Assembly: GCA_023430315.1 (NCBI GenBank)
Contig: JAEZAW010000371.1
Span: 1 to 12,137, forward strand
Origin: Pseudomonadota bacterium
GTDB lineage: Bacteria > Pseudomonadota > Alphaproteobacteria > Rhizobiales > Hyphomicrobiaceae
Direction of reading: 5' to 3'
Length of the DNA stretch: 12,137 nucleotides
A model generated the notes under the pieces. It did no database searches and had not been told where the DNA came from. It saw only the letters and a list, made by a program, of their open reading frames with translations. The position numbers and the translations under genes were made by a program. Shown one piece after another: positions 1 through 8,802 of the stretch. Position 1 is the first letter of the stretch. Each line of letters starts with the position of its first letter.

Positions 1-2450
<2,450 letters not shown>

Positions 2451-2462
2451 TCCAAGATTATT

Positions 2463-2545
2463 GGCGGCCGAAGGCCGCGAGGTCGGAGCAAGACCGGGAA
2501 ACTTGCAGCCGCGGCGCCAGTAGCCGGAGGCGTTGGCGTCCGCGG
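2463..2545. repeat. Cluster of short GC hairpins after metH
   Basis: Just after the metH stop there is a run of small inverted repeats: GCGGCC-gaa-GGCCGC (2464-2469 / 2473-2478), then GGTC-ggagcaa-GACC (2481-2484 / 2492-2495), then less perfect GGCGCC/GGCG arms to about 2545. The arms differ in sequence but share the layout arm, short purine-rich loop, arm. The segment CGCGAGGTC (2476-2484) recurs inside the hairpin cluster at the end of the window (12060-12068). It may be transcribed as the 3' UTR of metH. No coding potential was seen. Confidence 0.5.
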
Positions 2546-2560
2546 GAAAAACAAAAAACA

Positions 2561-2586
2561 AAGCCGGCCAACGGGCCGGCTTTTTA
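2561..2586 (+). terminator. Intrinsic terminator of metH
   Basis: A perfect 7-bp stem GCCGGCC (2563-2569) / GGCCGGC (2574-2580) with an AACG loop is extended by two A-T pairs and followed by a T run (2581-2585). The preceding sequence is A-rich, so the hairpin could also work in reverse, though the nearest minus-strand gene end is far away. It lies 110 bases after the metH stop and fits a classic rho-independent terminator. Confidence 0.88.
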
Positions 2587-3388
2587 TTTGTGGCCGTCGT
2601 GACGGCGGGTACGTGATTAGGGCCTAGTTGGCGGATGCAGTGGTTTGACACGCCAGCGCAGATCGTCGAACTCGAAAAGCCTACGGCTTCGGGGCCCGTT
2701 CCAACCGGACCTGCCGGTTGTCGGACCCGAGCGACTGCGATGTGGAAGACGGCGTGTTGGCATTGGCCACTCCATCGTCGTTGGAAAGCCCCACGATTCC
2801 CTGCCGAGCAATTTCAGACGCCCGAGCGAGGATGGTGCCGCGTTCTGCACGCGCCACGGCCTCGAGCGGACGACGGATTCCGTCGTATCGGGTGCAATGA
2901 AGGCTGGTGAGGATGAGCTTCGTGGTCGAAAACGGGGGAAGATCAGGCAGCGGTCCCATCCATGTCCGCCGGATCCCAGCCTTGCTGTTCGAACGACTCG
3001 CCAGCATGCCCTCGCTCATTGCGTTGCCGACAGTGCATCAGCACCTCGGCAGCAGGTAAGCGACGCAACCACTCACGTCCGGCCTGATGCCGGAGCGCGT
3101 AAAGCGGAAATGACCGCTTTCCACAGGATGATAGGTGATTCGTATGACATTCGGGTAGCGGGATGCCTGCCATAAGTTCAGGCGCCCGCGCCGAATTTCC
3201 GGACGGCTGATGCCGGCGCGCTACGCCGCCCAGGGCACAAGGTTCGCAACAGCTACCTGTGCCGGTGATCGGCCCAAATGAAATGGCCGCCGGAATGCTA
3301 CCCGAAATGGGCGCTCCCGACGGCCATGATCCTTATAATCCCCGGCGCCGGGCGGATAAACCGCCGTGCTCGGTGAATTTGGCAGAGT
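2587..3388. other. About 800 bp with no supported gene
   Basis: Several frames are open here on both strands (longest about 530 bases on + and 340 bases on -), but none gives a protein I recognise, none has a convincing ribosome binding site, and the frames overlap each other with odd composition (rich in R, P, S, C, W). Visible structure: a 7-bp inverted repeat AAAGCGG (3101-3107) / CCGCTTT (3114-3120); a near-repeat of TGATGCCGG at about 3084 and 3207; and a GC palindrome followed by a small hairpin at 3341-3365 (GGCGG-ataaa-CCGCC at the end) that could help terminate the minus-strand H-NS-like gene. The stretch may be a decayed repeat or gene remnant. Confidence 0.5.
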
Positions 3389-3715
3389 TCAGATGGCAAA
3401 ATCGCTGAGCTTCGAGCCCTTGGCGAGCTTTGCCGTCAGCCATTTCGGCTGCCGGCCGCGGCCGGTCCACGTCTCTTCCGGATTATCCTTGTTGCGGAAT
3501 TTCACCGCGACTTTGCCGCCGTTGCCACGCTTTCCCGCGCGGCCCGACCCGGCGAGATCCTCGATCTTGTAGCCGAGGCTTTCGGCCATCGCGATCACCT
3601 TCTGGCGGGCTGTCGTGAACTCGTTGCGCCGCGCAGCGACGATAGCCTTTGCAAGGCGAGCCTCGTGATCGAGCAGCTCTTTTAGAGACATCTTGTCGTA
3701 GTTCACGGTCGCCAT
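3389..3715 (-). CDS. H-NS family (HvrA-like) nucleoid-associated protein
   Basis: A 108-residue DNA-binding protein of the H-NS family, close in plan to HvrA of purple bacteria: an N-terminal helical oligomerisation part (about residues 8-50, with KELLDHEARLAKAI), a basic glycine-rich linker (about 55-68), and a C-terminal DNA-binding domain with the family core WTGRGRQPKWL (83-93), whose GRGRQP loop is the AT-hook-like minor-groove contact. Such proteins coat AT-rich DNA and silence or tune genes. I chose the ATG at 3713-3715 because the family begins there and it has AAGGAG and GAGG sequences just upstream; the open frame runs about 85 codons further upstream, but that part is not family-like. 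It is divergent from usg across an AT-rich spacer, which may allow self-regulation (inference). Confidence 0.92.
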   Translation of the reverse strand: MATVNYDKMSLKELLDHEARLAKAIVAARRNEFTTARQKVIAMAESLGYKIEDLAGSGRAGKRGNGGKVAVKFRNKDNPEETWTGRGRQPKWLTAKLAKGSKLSDFAI

Positions 3716-3777
3716 CTTCTTACCTCGTGCTCCTTTAGTGCGGGTCGGGGGCATGTTGAAACTCGCGTTGTGGGCGA

Positions 3778-3806
3778 TTTTTATTTGCGTTTCGCCCGCC
3801 GCGCAA
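3778..3806 (-). promoter_or_regulatory. Candidate promoter of the H-NS-like gene
   Basis: Read on the minus strand, TTGCGC (complement of 3801-3806) and TAAAAA (complement of 3778-3783) are 17 bases apart, a workable -35/-10 pair about 60 bases before the start codon. The match to consensus is partial, and alphaproteobacterial promoters are hard to call by eye. Confidence 0.3.
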
Positions 3807-4083
3807 TATGCAATCGCGCGCATTTTGCGGGACGTGCGTGCCAGTGTGTTCTGAATGGTGCAGAGACCGGGAATATATTGATGTTTTTGGCTTGGAGCAA
3901 GGAGCCTTGCTTCCGTTGGTCCTTCTCCATGTTCCAGTATATGCCGTAAATATTCTCGAGGCGATTGCATTCCATTTCGGCAATAATGCCATTCGTTCGC
4001 GTGCTGATTTAAGGGGAATTGCGGGTCGAAATTCTAATTGGCTCTTCGCCGGGAAATGGCTCGGCCCATGAGGCAAGCGCGAT

Positions 4084-4112
4084 GTTAGCACCCGCCGGGA
4101 TTGGCTGCTAAC
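4084..4112. repeat. Inverted repeat upstream of usg
   Basis: GTTAGCA (4084-4090) and TGCTAAC (4106-4112) form a perfect 7-bp inverted repeat with a 15-base spacer, about 90 bases before the usg start. The centre-to-centre spacing of about two helical turns would suit a dimeric repressor; it could equally be an RNA hairpin. No regulator family is assigned. Confidence 0.4.
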
Positions 4113-4202
4113 GCTATGAATTGCCTGGATAAAGGAATTGCGAACGCGCGTGATCCGGGTATCCTCACGGGATATCTGCTGCGATGAGAAAGGAAGCTAG
4201 GC

Positions 4203-4472
4203 ATGGCGGATCGCGACGCCCTTGTCCAATTGCAGGGCTTCAGTCTGACTACAGCTGAAATACTCTATCGCCTGCCCGATCATCCGTCGCTGCTGCAAAC
4301 CTACATTTGGCAGGAATACGATCTGCATCCGCTCTATCCGCGGCTGAAGGCGTTTCTCGGTTTCTGGACCGCCAACCTCGATGGCCGGCTTTTTCGCATA
4401 ACCGTCGCCCACAAGGCGCTGCTCTCACCGCGTGAGCTGAGAATTGCCGCCGCTGACTTCCATTTGAATTGA
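4203..4472 (+). CDS. usg: Usg family protein
   Basis: An 89-residue protein of the Usg-like family, small and conserved in Alphaproteobacteria, of unknown function. Family features seen are the LTTAEILYRLPDHPSLLQ segment (residues 15-32), a central WQEYDLHPLYPRL, and the RITVAHKALLSPRELR ending near the C-terminus; length matches the family. The ATG follows AAAGGAAG at a good distance. The name comes from an old link with tryptophan-operon genes in other organisms and says nothing about function; no trp gene is nearby here. It stands alone, with the next gene about 190 bases downstream. Confidence 0.9.
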   Translation: MADRDALVQLQGFSLTTAEILYRLPDHPSLLQTYIWQEYDLHPLYPRLKAFLGFWTANLDGRLFRITVAHKALLSPRELRIAAADFHLN

Positions 4473-4574
4473 TAATACGCCGAATTGAACACCTGATCGG
4501 ATTCAATCCACAGTCCACCCACCGATCGCGAAGCCGCTGCGTTGACCCAGGACCCCGACTCAGGGCCCGATTAG

Positions 4575-4607
4575 GAGAGTGTGGGATGGGGCAGTCCATC
4601 CTGTCTC
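4575..4607 (+). repeat. Hairpin between usg and the SPOR-like gene
   Basis: GGATGG (4584-4589) pairs with CCATCC (4596-4601) around a 6-base loop, and an outer GAGA/TCTC pair (4575-4578 / 4604-4607) could extend it. There is no T run after it, so it is only a weak candidate for a usg terminator or a leader structure of the next gene. Confidence 0.3.
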
Positions 4608-4664
4608 TAAGGGGGCGGGTTATGCCCGAGTAGGCAGGCCCTCCGGGGGAGCTTGGGGGTTATC

Positions 4665-5516
4665 GTGGAACCTGATTTGGCCAGCCATGCACCGCAGCGT
4701 CGCCGCGGTGGCTTGCCGCGCATGTACGTGGCAGCCTGGGTGGTGATGTCGAGCATCGCGCTGACGTATCTCGTCACGCTGTCGATGCGCCCGGACCTTG
4801 CCGCGGGCTTTGGCGAGCAGGTGACGGCGCTTGTTGGCATCGAACCTACATCGAACGAGGACGAGGGAGCACGCGAGGCTCGCGATGAGCAAATGCGCGC
4901 GGAGATCGCGGCCCTGCGCAGCAGCCTCGAGGCCGTGCAGCGGGAAGCGGCAGGCCTGCGATCCGAAATTGCGGCCCGCGCGGAGCAGGAGCACGCTCTC
5001 GCGGCGCGCCTCGCTGCCATCGAGTCACAGCGCGTGACCGAGCAGGGCTTGCCGCTCGCGACGGCGAGCGTGAACCGTGGCCCGCTCGAGGGCATGGGGG
5101 TGACCGGGCCGGGTGCGCTCACGGGACGTGCCGTCGACGGCCAGGTAGTCGAGACGCCGCGCGCTTCGGAGATGCCCGCGCGCAAGCCGCCGGTCGAGAG
5201 CGAGCGCGTGACCTTCGGTACGCCGCAGGTGAAACCGGCAGCCAGTGCGCCCGAGAGTCCGAGAGGCATTCAGATTGCGACCGGGCCTTCTGTCGACGCC
5301 CTGCGCATCAGCTGGATGCTGCTGTCCGAGCGGCACAAGGAAATTCTCAGGAGCTACGAGCCGCGTTTCGTTCCGTCGACGAGCGGCAGCGGGCCTGCAT
5401 ATCGCCTGATTGCGGGGCCGATCGACAGCACTGGTGCGGCCAACAAAGTTTGCGCCGAGCTGCGCGCGAAGCGCGTGACGTGCGGTGTCTCGGCCTTCGG
5501 CGGCGAGCCTCTCTAG
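4665..5516 (+). CDS. Membrane-anchored coiled-coil protein with SPOR-like domain
   Basis: A 283-residue protein: a short basic cytoplasmic N-terminus, one transmembrane helix (about residues 21-41), a charged heptad-like coiled coil (about 66-124), a proline- and glycine-containing linker, and a C-terminal SPOR-like domain (about 202-283), recognised by the YRLIAGPI strand, the following helix with a Cys (VCAELRAKRVTC), and the final strand. SPOR domains bind denuded peptidoglycan glycan strands at division sites, so the protein probably sits in the inner membrane with its C-terminus in the periplasm; a cell-envelope or division role is inferred. There is no ATG at the N-terminus. I chose GTG at 4665, with GGGGG five bases upstream; TTG at 4653 after GGGGGAG is the alternative, but its spacing is too short. 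The TAG stop is the first triplet of a long palindrome. Confidence 0.75.
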   Translation: MEPDLASHAPQRRRGGLPRMYVAAWVVMSSIALTYLVTLSMRPDLAAGFGEQVTALVGIEPTSNEDEGAREARDEQMRAEIAALRSSLEAVQREAAGLRSEIAARAEQEHALAARLAAIESQRVTEQGLPLATASVNRGPLEGMGVTGPGALTGRAVDGQVVETPRASEMPARKPPVESERVTFGTPQVKPAASAPESPRGIQIATGPSVDALRISWMLLSERHKEILRSYEPRFVPSTSGSGPAYRLIAGPIDSTGAANKVCAELRAKRVTCGVSAFGGEPL

Positions 5517-5576
5517 AGCGCGATCGACTTAGATCCAAGCGCATTTGCGCCGATCTAAGTCGTGAATCGCGCTCTA
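5514..5576. repeat. Long palindrome 1 (TAGAGCGCGAT type)
   Basis: An imperfect palindrome with a 22-bp stem: TAGAGCGCGAT (5514-5524) pairs with ATCGCGCTCTA (5566-5576), and CGACTTAGATC (5525-5535) pairs with GATCTAAGTCG (5552-5562); a 3-base bulge (5563-5565) lies on one side. The loop contains a further GCGC/GCGC pair. It is a likely bidirectional transcription stop for the convergent genes around it, though it lacks a long T run. Confidence 0.85.
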
Positions 5577-5587
5577 AAGTTATGATG

Positions 5588-5650
5588 TAAAGCATGATTC
5601 AGGCTTCAGATGGATCGCGCAGCGCTTCCATCTGAAACGATCATGCTCTA
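5588..5650. repeat. Long palindrome 2 (TAGAGCATGAT type)
   Basis: AGCATGAT (5591-5598) pairs with ATCATGCT (5640-5647), and TTCAGATGGA (5605-5614) pairs with TCCATCTGAA (5627-5636), with a short asymmetric internal loop and a GC-rich terminal loop. On the minus strand it begins TAGAGCATGAT, an end sequence I know from palindromic intergenic elements of Rhizobiales. Its outer TAG is the stop codon of the minus-strand DUF1761 gene. It lies 11 bases from palindrome 1. Confidence 0.85.
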
Positions 5651-6070
5651 GGCGGACATCAGGAAGAGCACGGCGCTCTGGATCAGCAGCACGCCGAGCC
5701 AGTGGCCACTGTCGACGAGCGTTCGTGCGAAGGGCGCGCCATGAAGCGCGTTGGTCGCGGCCAGCGTCGTGACGACGAAACCGATCCAGATCAGCAGCGC
5801 CGAGATGAGGGCGCTGCGCAGCGTGAACGGAACGCCGCTGCCGGTGACGTGGGTCAGAATGCCGGAGAGCATCACGACCATGACGAGTTGCGCGATGAAG
5901 GTGATGATGAACGGCACTGGCGTGAGGCCGCCGCTCGTCGCTGTCGCGCCATCTGCGGCGAGTCCGATCCATCGTCTCGCGAGAAGTCCGTACCAAAGGC
6001 CGCCGAAGAGGAAGCTCGCGACGGCAGCGGAAAAGATGGCGGAATAGTTGAGCATGGAGAGCTGCGTCAT
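5648..6070 (-). CDS. DUF1761 family membrane protein
   Basis: A 140-residue integral membrane protein with four predicted helices (about residues 8-28, 53-73, 86-106 and 122-139). The N-terminal pattern N-Y-x-A-I-F-x-A-A-V-A-S-F-x-x-G-x-L-W-Y is the signature of the DUF1761 family, small four-helix proteins of unknown function. I chose the ATG at 6068-6070, preceded by GGAAG about 7 bases upstream; a TTG at 6089-6091 overlapping the upstream stop would add seven residues. It starts 17 bases after the methyltransferase gene ends and is surely co-transcribed with it. Its TAG stop is formed by the edge of palindrome 2. Confidence 0.85.
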   Translation of the reverse strand: MTQLSMLNYSAIFSAAVASFLFGGLWYGLLARRWIGLAADGATATSGGLTPVPFIITFIAQLVMVVMLSGILTHVTGSGVPFTLRSALISALLIWIGFVVTTLAATNALHGAPFARTLVDSGHWLGVLLIQSAVLFLMSA

Positions 6071-6087
6071 ATCTGCTTCCACTTCCT

Positions 6088-6735
6088 TCAATGCCGGAGT
6101 TGCCAGACGGCGGCCCGCTTGATCTCGGCATCTTCGAGTTCACGGGTAACCGGAACCTCGTAGTGTGCGATCGCCGTGAAGGCGTCGGTCGGAAAATAGC
6201 TCCGGCGCGGATCGCCGACGAGTACGCGATTACCCGCACCTGCACAGCGACGCACGAAAGCCATGACGCGCTCAGCGAGCGGCCGCTCGTAAAACAGATC
6301 ACCAACAAGAAGGATTTCGCCTTGCGGTGGGTCAATGCTCAGCCAGTCGTCGGTGGCCGCCGTGATCGCGACGCCGTTTGCAGTGGCGTTGAGGCCCATG
6401 GCAGCAACGGCCAGTGCATCGATGTCCGCCGCTGCGACTTGTCGCGCGCCAGCCTTCGCCGCTGCGATAGCGGCGAGCCCTGAGCCAGCGCCGATATCCA
6501 GAACTGTCTTCCCTTCGAACTCTCCCGGATGATCGAGAACGTAACGCGCCAGCGCTTGACCGCCTGCCCAGGCAAAAGCCCAGTAGGGTGGCGGCAGGCC
6601 CATCTCACCGAGCTCTTCCTCGGTCTTGCGCCAGATGGGTAGGGACTCCTCGGCAAGATGCAGGCGGATCTCCGGCACCAGCGGCGGCGCCAGCAGCCGC
6701 GTATTGGCGAGTATGAAGCCGGTCCGGTCGATCAT
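6088..6735 (-). CDS. Class I SAM methyltransferase, ETF-beta lysine methyltransferase (METTL20)-like
   Basis: A 215-residue Rossmann-fold methyltransferase. AdoMet motif I is VLDIGAGSG (residues 78-86), the acidic end of strand 2 is in AADID (102-106), and the family-specific GDLFYE (145-150) and VLVGDPRRSYF (171-181) match the METTL20/ETFBKMT group, whose members methylate lysines of the beta subunit of electron-transfer flavoprotein; bacterial members are known in Alphaproteobacteria. The N-terminus with PEIRLHLAEESLPIWRKTEE also fits. The likely substrate is therefore ETF-beta, altering electron flow from dehydrogenases, but ribosomal protein L7/L12 or another protein cannot be excluded. 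ATG start at 6733-6735 with only a weak GAGAGAA behind it. First gene of an operon with the DUF1761 gene; divergent from gluQRS. Confidence 0.82.
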   Translation of the reverse strand: MIDRTGFILANTRLLAPPLVPEIRLHLAEESLPIWRKTEEELGEMGLPPPYWAFAWAGGQALARYVLDHPGEFEGKTVLDIGAGSGLAAIAAAKAGARQVAAADIDALAVAAMGLNATANGVAITAATDDWLSIDPPQGEILLVGDLFYERPLAERVMAFVRRCAGAGNRVLVGDPRRSYFPTDAFTAIAHYEVPVTRELEDAEIKRAAVWQLRH

Positions 6736-6880
6736 GGGATGTTGGTTCTCTCAGGCGCGCGCCTATGATGTCGAGAAGCGCGCCGCTGCCGCCGAGCCTC
6801 ATCACAAGGGTTTTGTAGGTAGCTGCTGCTGCCATAGCAACGATTGACGACGCCTGCCCGATAGGAGCCTGAAACCCACG

Positions 6881-7762
6881 ATGAGCACGCCCGGGAAACC
6901 CGTGCTGCGCTTTGCCCCGAGCCCGAACGGCGCGCTGCATCTCGGGCATGCGCTCTCAGCGCTCACGGGATGGGCGTGGGCGCGGCGCCTCGGCGGGCGC
7001 TTTCTCGTGCGGATCGAGGACATTGATCCCGAGCGCTCGAGCGAAGCGCACGTCGAGGGGATCTTCCGCGATCTCGCGTGGCTCGGCGTATCCTGGGAGG
7101 AGCCCGTGCTGCGCCAGTCGCAGCATCTCGACCGCTACGAAGCCGCGGCGGCGCGGCTCTCGCAACTCGGCCTGCTCTATCCCTGCTTTGCAAGCCGTCG
7201 CGAGATCGCGGAGGCAAATGCCTCACAAGGTGCACCGCGTGATCCCGATGGCGCGCCGCTCTACACCGGATTGCACCGCGGATTGCCGCCCGAGGAGATC
7301 GCCGCGCGCCGACAGCGCGGTGAGCCGTTCGTCATGCGGCTCGACATGGCCCGGGCTTTGGCGCTGGCGCACGATCGACTTGGGGTTGCGCCGCTGGATT
7401 TCATCGAGCTTGACGAGGCGGGCGCCGCGCAACGTATCGCCTGCGATCCGGCACGCTGGGGCGATGTCGTCATCCAGCGCAAGGACGTACCGACGAGCTA
7501 TCACCTCTCCGTTGTTGTCGACGATGCCATTCAGGCCATTACGCACGTCACGCGGGGGCGTGATCTTCTCGCTTCGACCGACGTCCACCGCCTTCTCCAG
7601 GTGCTGCTCGACCTGCCGGCTCCGCTCTACGCGCATCACCGCCTGATCGTCGACGAAAGCGGTCGCAAGCTCGCCAAGAGCGCCCGCGACACGAGCCTCG
7701 CCGAGCTTCGCGCTGCCGGCGCCTCTCCTTCGGATATCCGCCGCATGGCCGGCCTCAGTTGA
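6881..7762 (+). CDS. gluQ: Glutamyl-Q tRNA(Asp) synthetase GluQRS
   Basis: A 293-residue paralogue of glutamyl-tRNA synthetase without the anticodon-binding domain. It activates glutamate and attaches it to the queuosine base at position 34 of tRNA-Asp. Seen: FAPSPNGALHLGH (residues 11-23, the HIGH motif as HLGH), RIEDIDPER (44-52), a DVVIQRKDVPTSYHL stretch in the active-site core, and KLAKS (263-267) in place of KMSKS. It ends soon after KLAKS, as GluQRS does. The zinc-site region is changed: the usual Cys-x-Cys is C102-x-A104, Tyr128 is kept, and the last Cys position is His132, so metal binding is probably weak or lost. ATG chosen at the family start; AGGAG lies a rather long 13 bases upstream. 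Divergent from the methyltransferase gene. Confidence 0.93.
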   Translation: MSTPGKPVLRFAPSPNGALHLGHALSALTGWAWARRLGGRFLVRIEDIDPERSSEAHVEGIFRDLAWLGVSWEEPVLRQSQHLDRYEAAAARLSQLGLLYPCFASRREIAEANASQGAPRDPDGAPLYTGLHRGLPPEEIAARRQRGEPFVMRLDMARALALAHDRLGVAPLDFIELDEAGAAQRIACDPARWGDVVIQRKDVPTSYHLSVVVDDAIQAITHVTRGRDLLASTDVHRLLQVLLDLPAPLYAHHRLIVDESGRKLAKSARDTSLAELRAAGASPSDIRRMAGLS

Positions 7763-7800
7763 TCGATTGCGGCGAAGATCCTTATCCATTTTGACTTAAG

Positions 7801-7812
7801 TGGTGCACACCA
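7801..7812. promoter_or_regulatory. 12-bp palindrome TGGTG-CA-CACCA
   Basis: A perfect inverted repeat lies 38 bases after the gluQRS stop and about 180 bases before the start of the secreted protein gene. TTGACT just upstream (7791-7796) could be a -35 element, which would put the palindrome in the promoter spacer, but no good -10 is visible. A possible operator only; the regulator is unknown. Confidence 0.3.
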
Positions 7813-7991
7813 TAACCGTATTTGCTCAGTACTTGAGCGGCGTCGAGGTGGGGAAAAGAACGCGAGCCTCCATGGGCTCCGCCGCGATGCCGGCACGCCG
7901 GTCATGCGGGCGTGTGCGCGGGCCTGGCCATCCAGCAGGGGATCGGTCGTGCTCGCTTTCCTGGGAAGAATGCAAGGAAGGGAGTTCGGCA

Positions 7992-8780
7992 ATGTTCCGC
8001 ATTGCGAGTGCTTTGGCACTCCTATTGGTGTTGATGGCTGGGCCGGCCACGGCGCAGCGGGGACCGGGAGGCGATCGGTGGGTCGAACTCGGTACGATGA
8101 AGGTGGGATTTCTGGCGGACCGTGATGTCCTTCGGCTCGATCGCGACGAATCCTGGTTCAGTCGCGAGGGACCGTTCAGCGATCTCCGTCTGACAGCGGA
8201 GCGCAGCGACATTCACATCATGAATGTACGCGTTGTTTACATCAACGGATTCGCTGAGGACTTCAGGGTCGGCGGCAATGTGCGCCGTGGCCAGAGCATC
8301 AACATCGACCTGCGCGGCGACCGCAGCTATCTCCGCCAGATCGAATTCATCTATCAGTCCAAGATCAGCTTCAGGGGTGAGGCGCGCTTGCGCGTCGATG
8401 CGCGGGTTGCGCGTCGCGGACCGCCGCCGGGACCGGGCCCAGGGCCAGGTCCGGAGGTGGAGCTGCTCGGCAGCCAGCGGATCGGCTTTTCGGTTGACCG
8501 CGATGTGCTGCGCGTCGGCCGTCGCGAGGGCCGCTTCAGCCGCATCGCGTTGCGCGCCCTCGACAATGACATCGAGATTCTGGACATGAAGGTGTTCTAT
8601 GGCCGCGGCGGCCCGCCGGATGACATCCAGTTCCGTCGCGTTCTTCGCGCCGGCCAGCGCACCGAGGCGATCGATCTCAGGGGCAGGGAGCCGCGCGTGA
8701 TCGACCGTATCGAGTTCGTCTACCGCGCGCGACCGAACTTCCGCGGCGCGGCGACGCTTGAGGTCTACGGCGTGCATTGA
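7992..8780 (+). CDS. Secreted protein with two tandem DUF2541-like repeats
   Basis: A 262-residue protein with a clear signal peptide (residues 1-21; basic F-R, hydrophobic ALALLLVLMAG, cleavage site after ATA), so it is exported to the periplasm or beyond. The mature part is two homologous beta-rich repeats of about 107 residues (about 30-138 and 156-262) joined by a proline-glycine linker (PPPGPGPGPGP, 144-154). Shared landmarks: G-F-x-x-D-R-D-V-L-R, F-S-x-x-x-L-R-A/T, D-I-x-I-x-x-M-x-V-x-Y, I-D-L-R-G, I-E-F-x-Y and S/N-F-R-G-A/E. This resembles the DUF2541 family (YaaI-type, unknown function), by memory of the pattern rather than a search. I chose the ATG at 7992 because GGAAGGGAG lies 7 bases upstream and the signal peptide starts there; the frame is open upstream to 7800. 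Monocistronic, ending in a strong terminator. Confidence 0.8.
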   Translation: MFRIASALALLLVLMAGPATAQRGPGGDRWVELGTMKVGFLADRDVLRLDRDESWFSREGPFSDLRLTAERSDIHIMNVRVVYINGFAEDFRVGGNVRRGQSINIDLRGDRSYLRQIEFIYQSKISFRGEARLRVDARVARRGPPPGPGPGPGPEVELLGSQRIGFSVDRDVLRVGRREGRFSRIALRALDNDIEILDMKVFYGRGGPPDDIQFRRVLRAGQRTEAIDLRGREPRVIDRIEFVYRARPNFRGAATLEVYGVH

Positions 8781-8802
8781 CGCATCGACAGCATCACTAA
8801 TG

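Larger units (their letters stand above)
3716..4202. other. AT-rich divergent spacer between H-NS-like gene and usg
   Basis: These 487 bases contain no gene I can support. They are clearly more AT-rich than their surroundings, especially 3870-4060, with TATATT and TTTTT runs, a GCAAG-gagc-CTTGC palindrome (3897-3910), three copies of GAATTGC (about 4017, 4118 and 4136) and a 7-bp inverted repeat near usg. They presumably carry the promoters of both flanking genes and would be a natural target for the H-NS-like protein itself (inference). Confidence 0.5.

Noticed and set aside
3341..3365. Possible terminator of the H-NS-like gene (GC palindrome plus GGCGG/CCGCC hairpin)
   Set aside because: The stem is only 5 bp and no T run follows on the minus strand, so it is mentioned only in the note on that stretch.
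3716..3970. N-terminal extension of the H-NS-like protein
   Set aside because: The frame is open, but the extra residues are unlike the family and the internal ATG at 3715 has the better ribosome binding site; the region is AT-rich promoter-like DNA.
4607..5269. Minus-strand open frame of 220 codons opposite the SPOR-like gene
   Set aside because: It is antisense to the SPOR-like gene; the Ala/Ser/Arg-rich product has no recognisable domain.
5580..6335. Minus-strand open frame of 251 codons over the DUF1761 gene and palindrome 2
   Set aside because: It is out of frame with both real genes of the operon and reads through the palindrome; the product is low-complexity Arg/His-rich.
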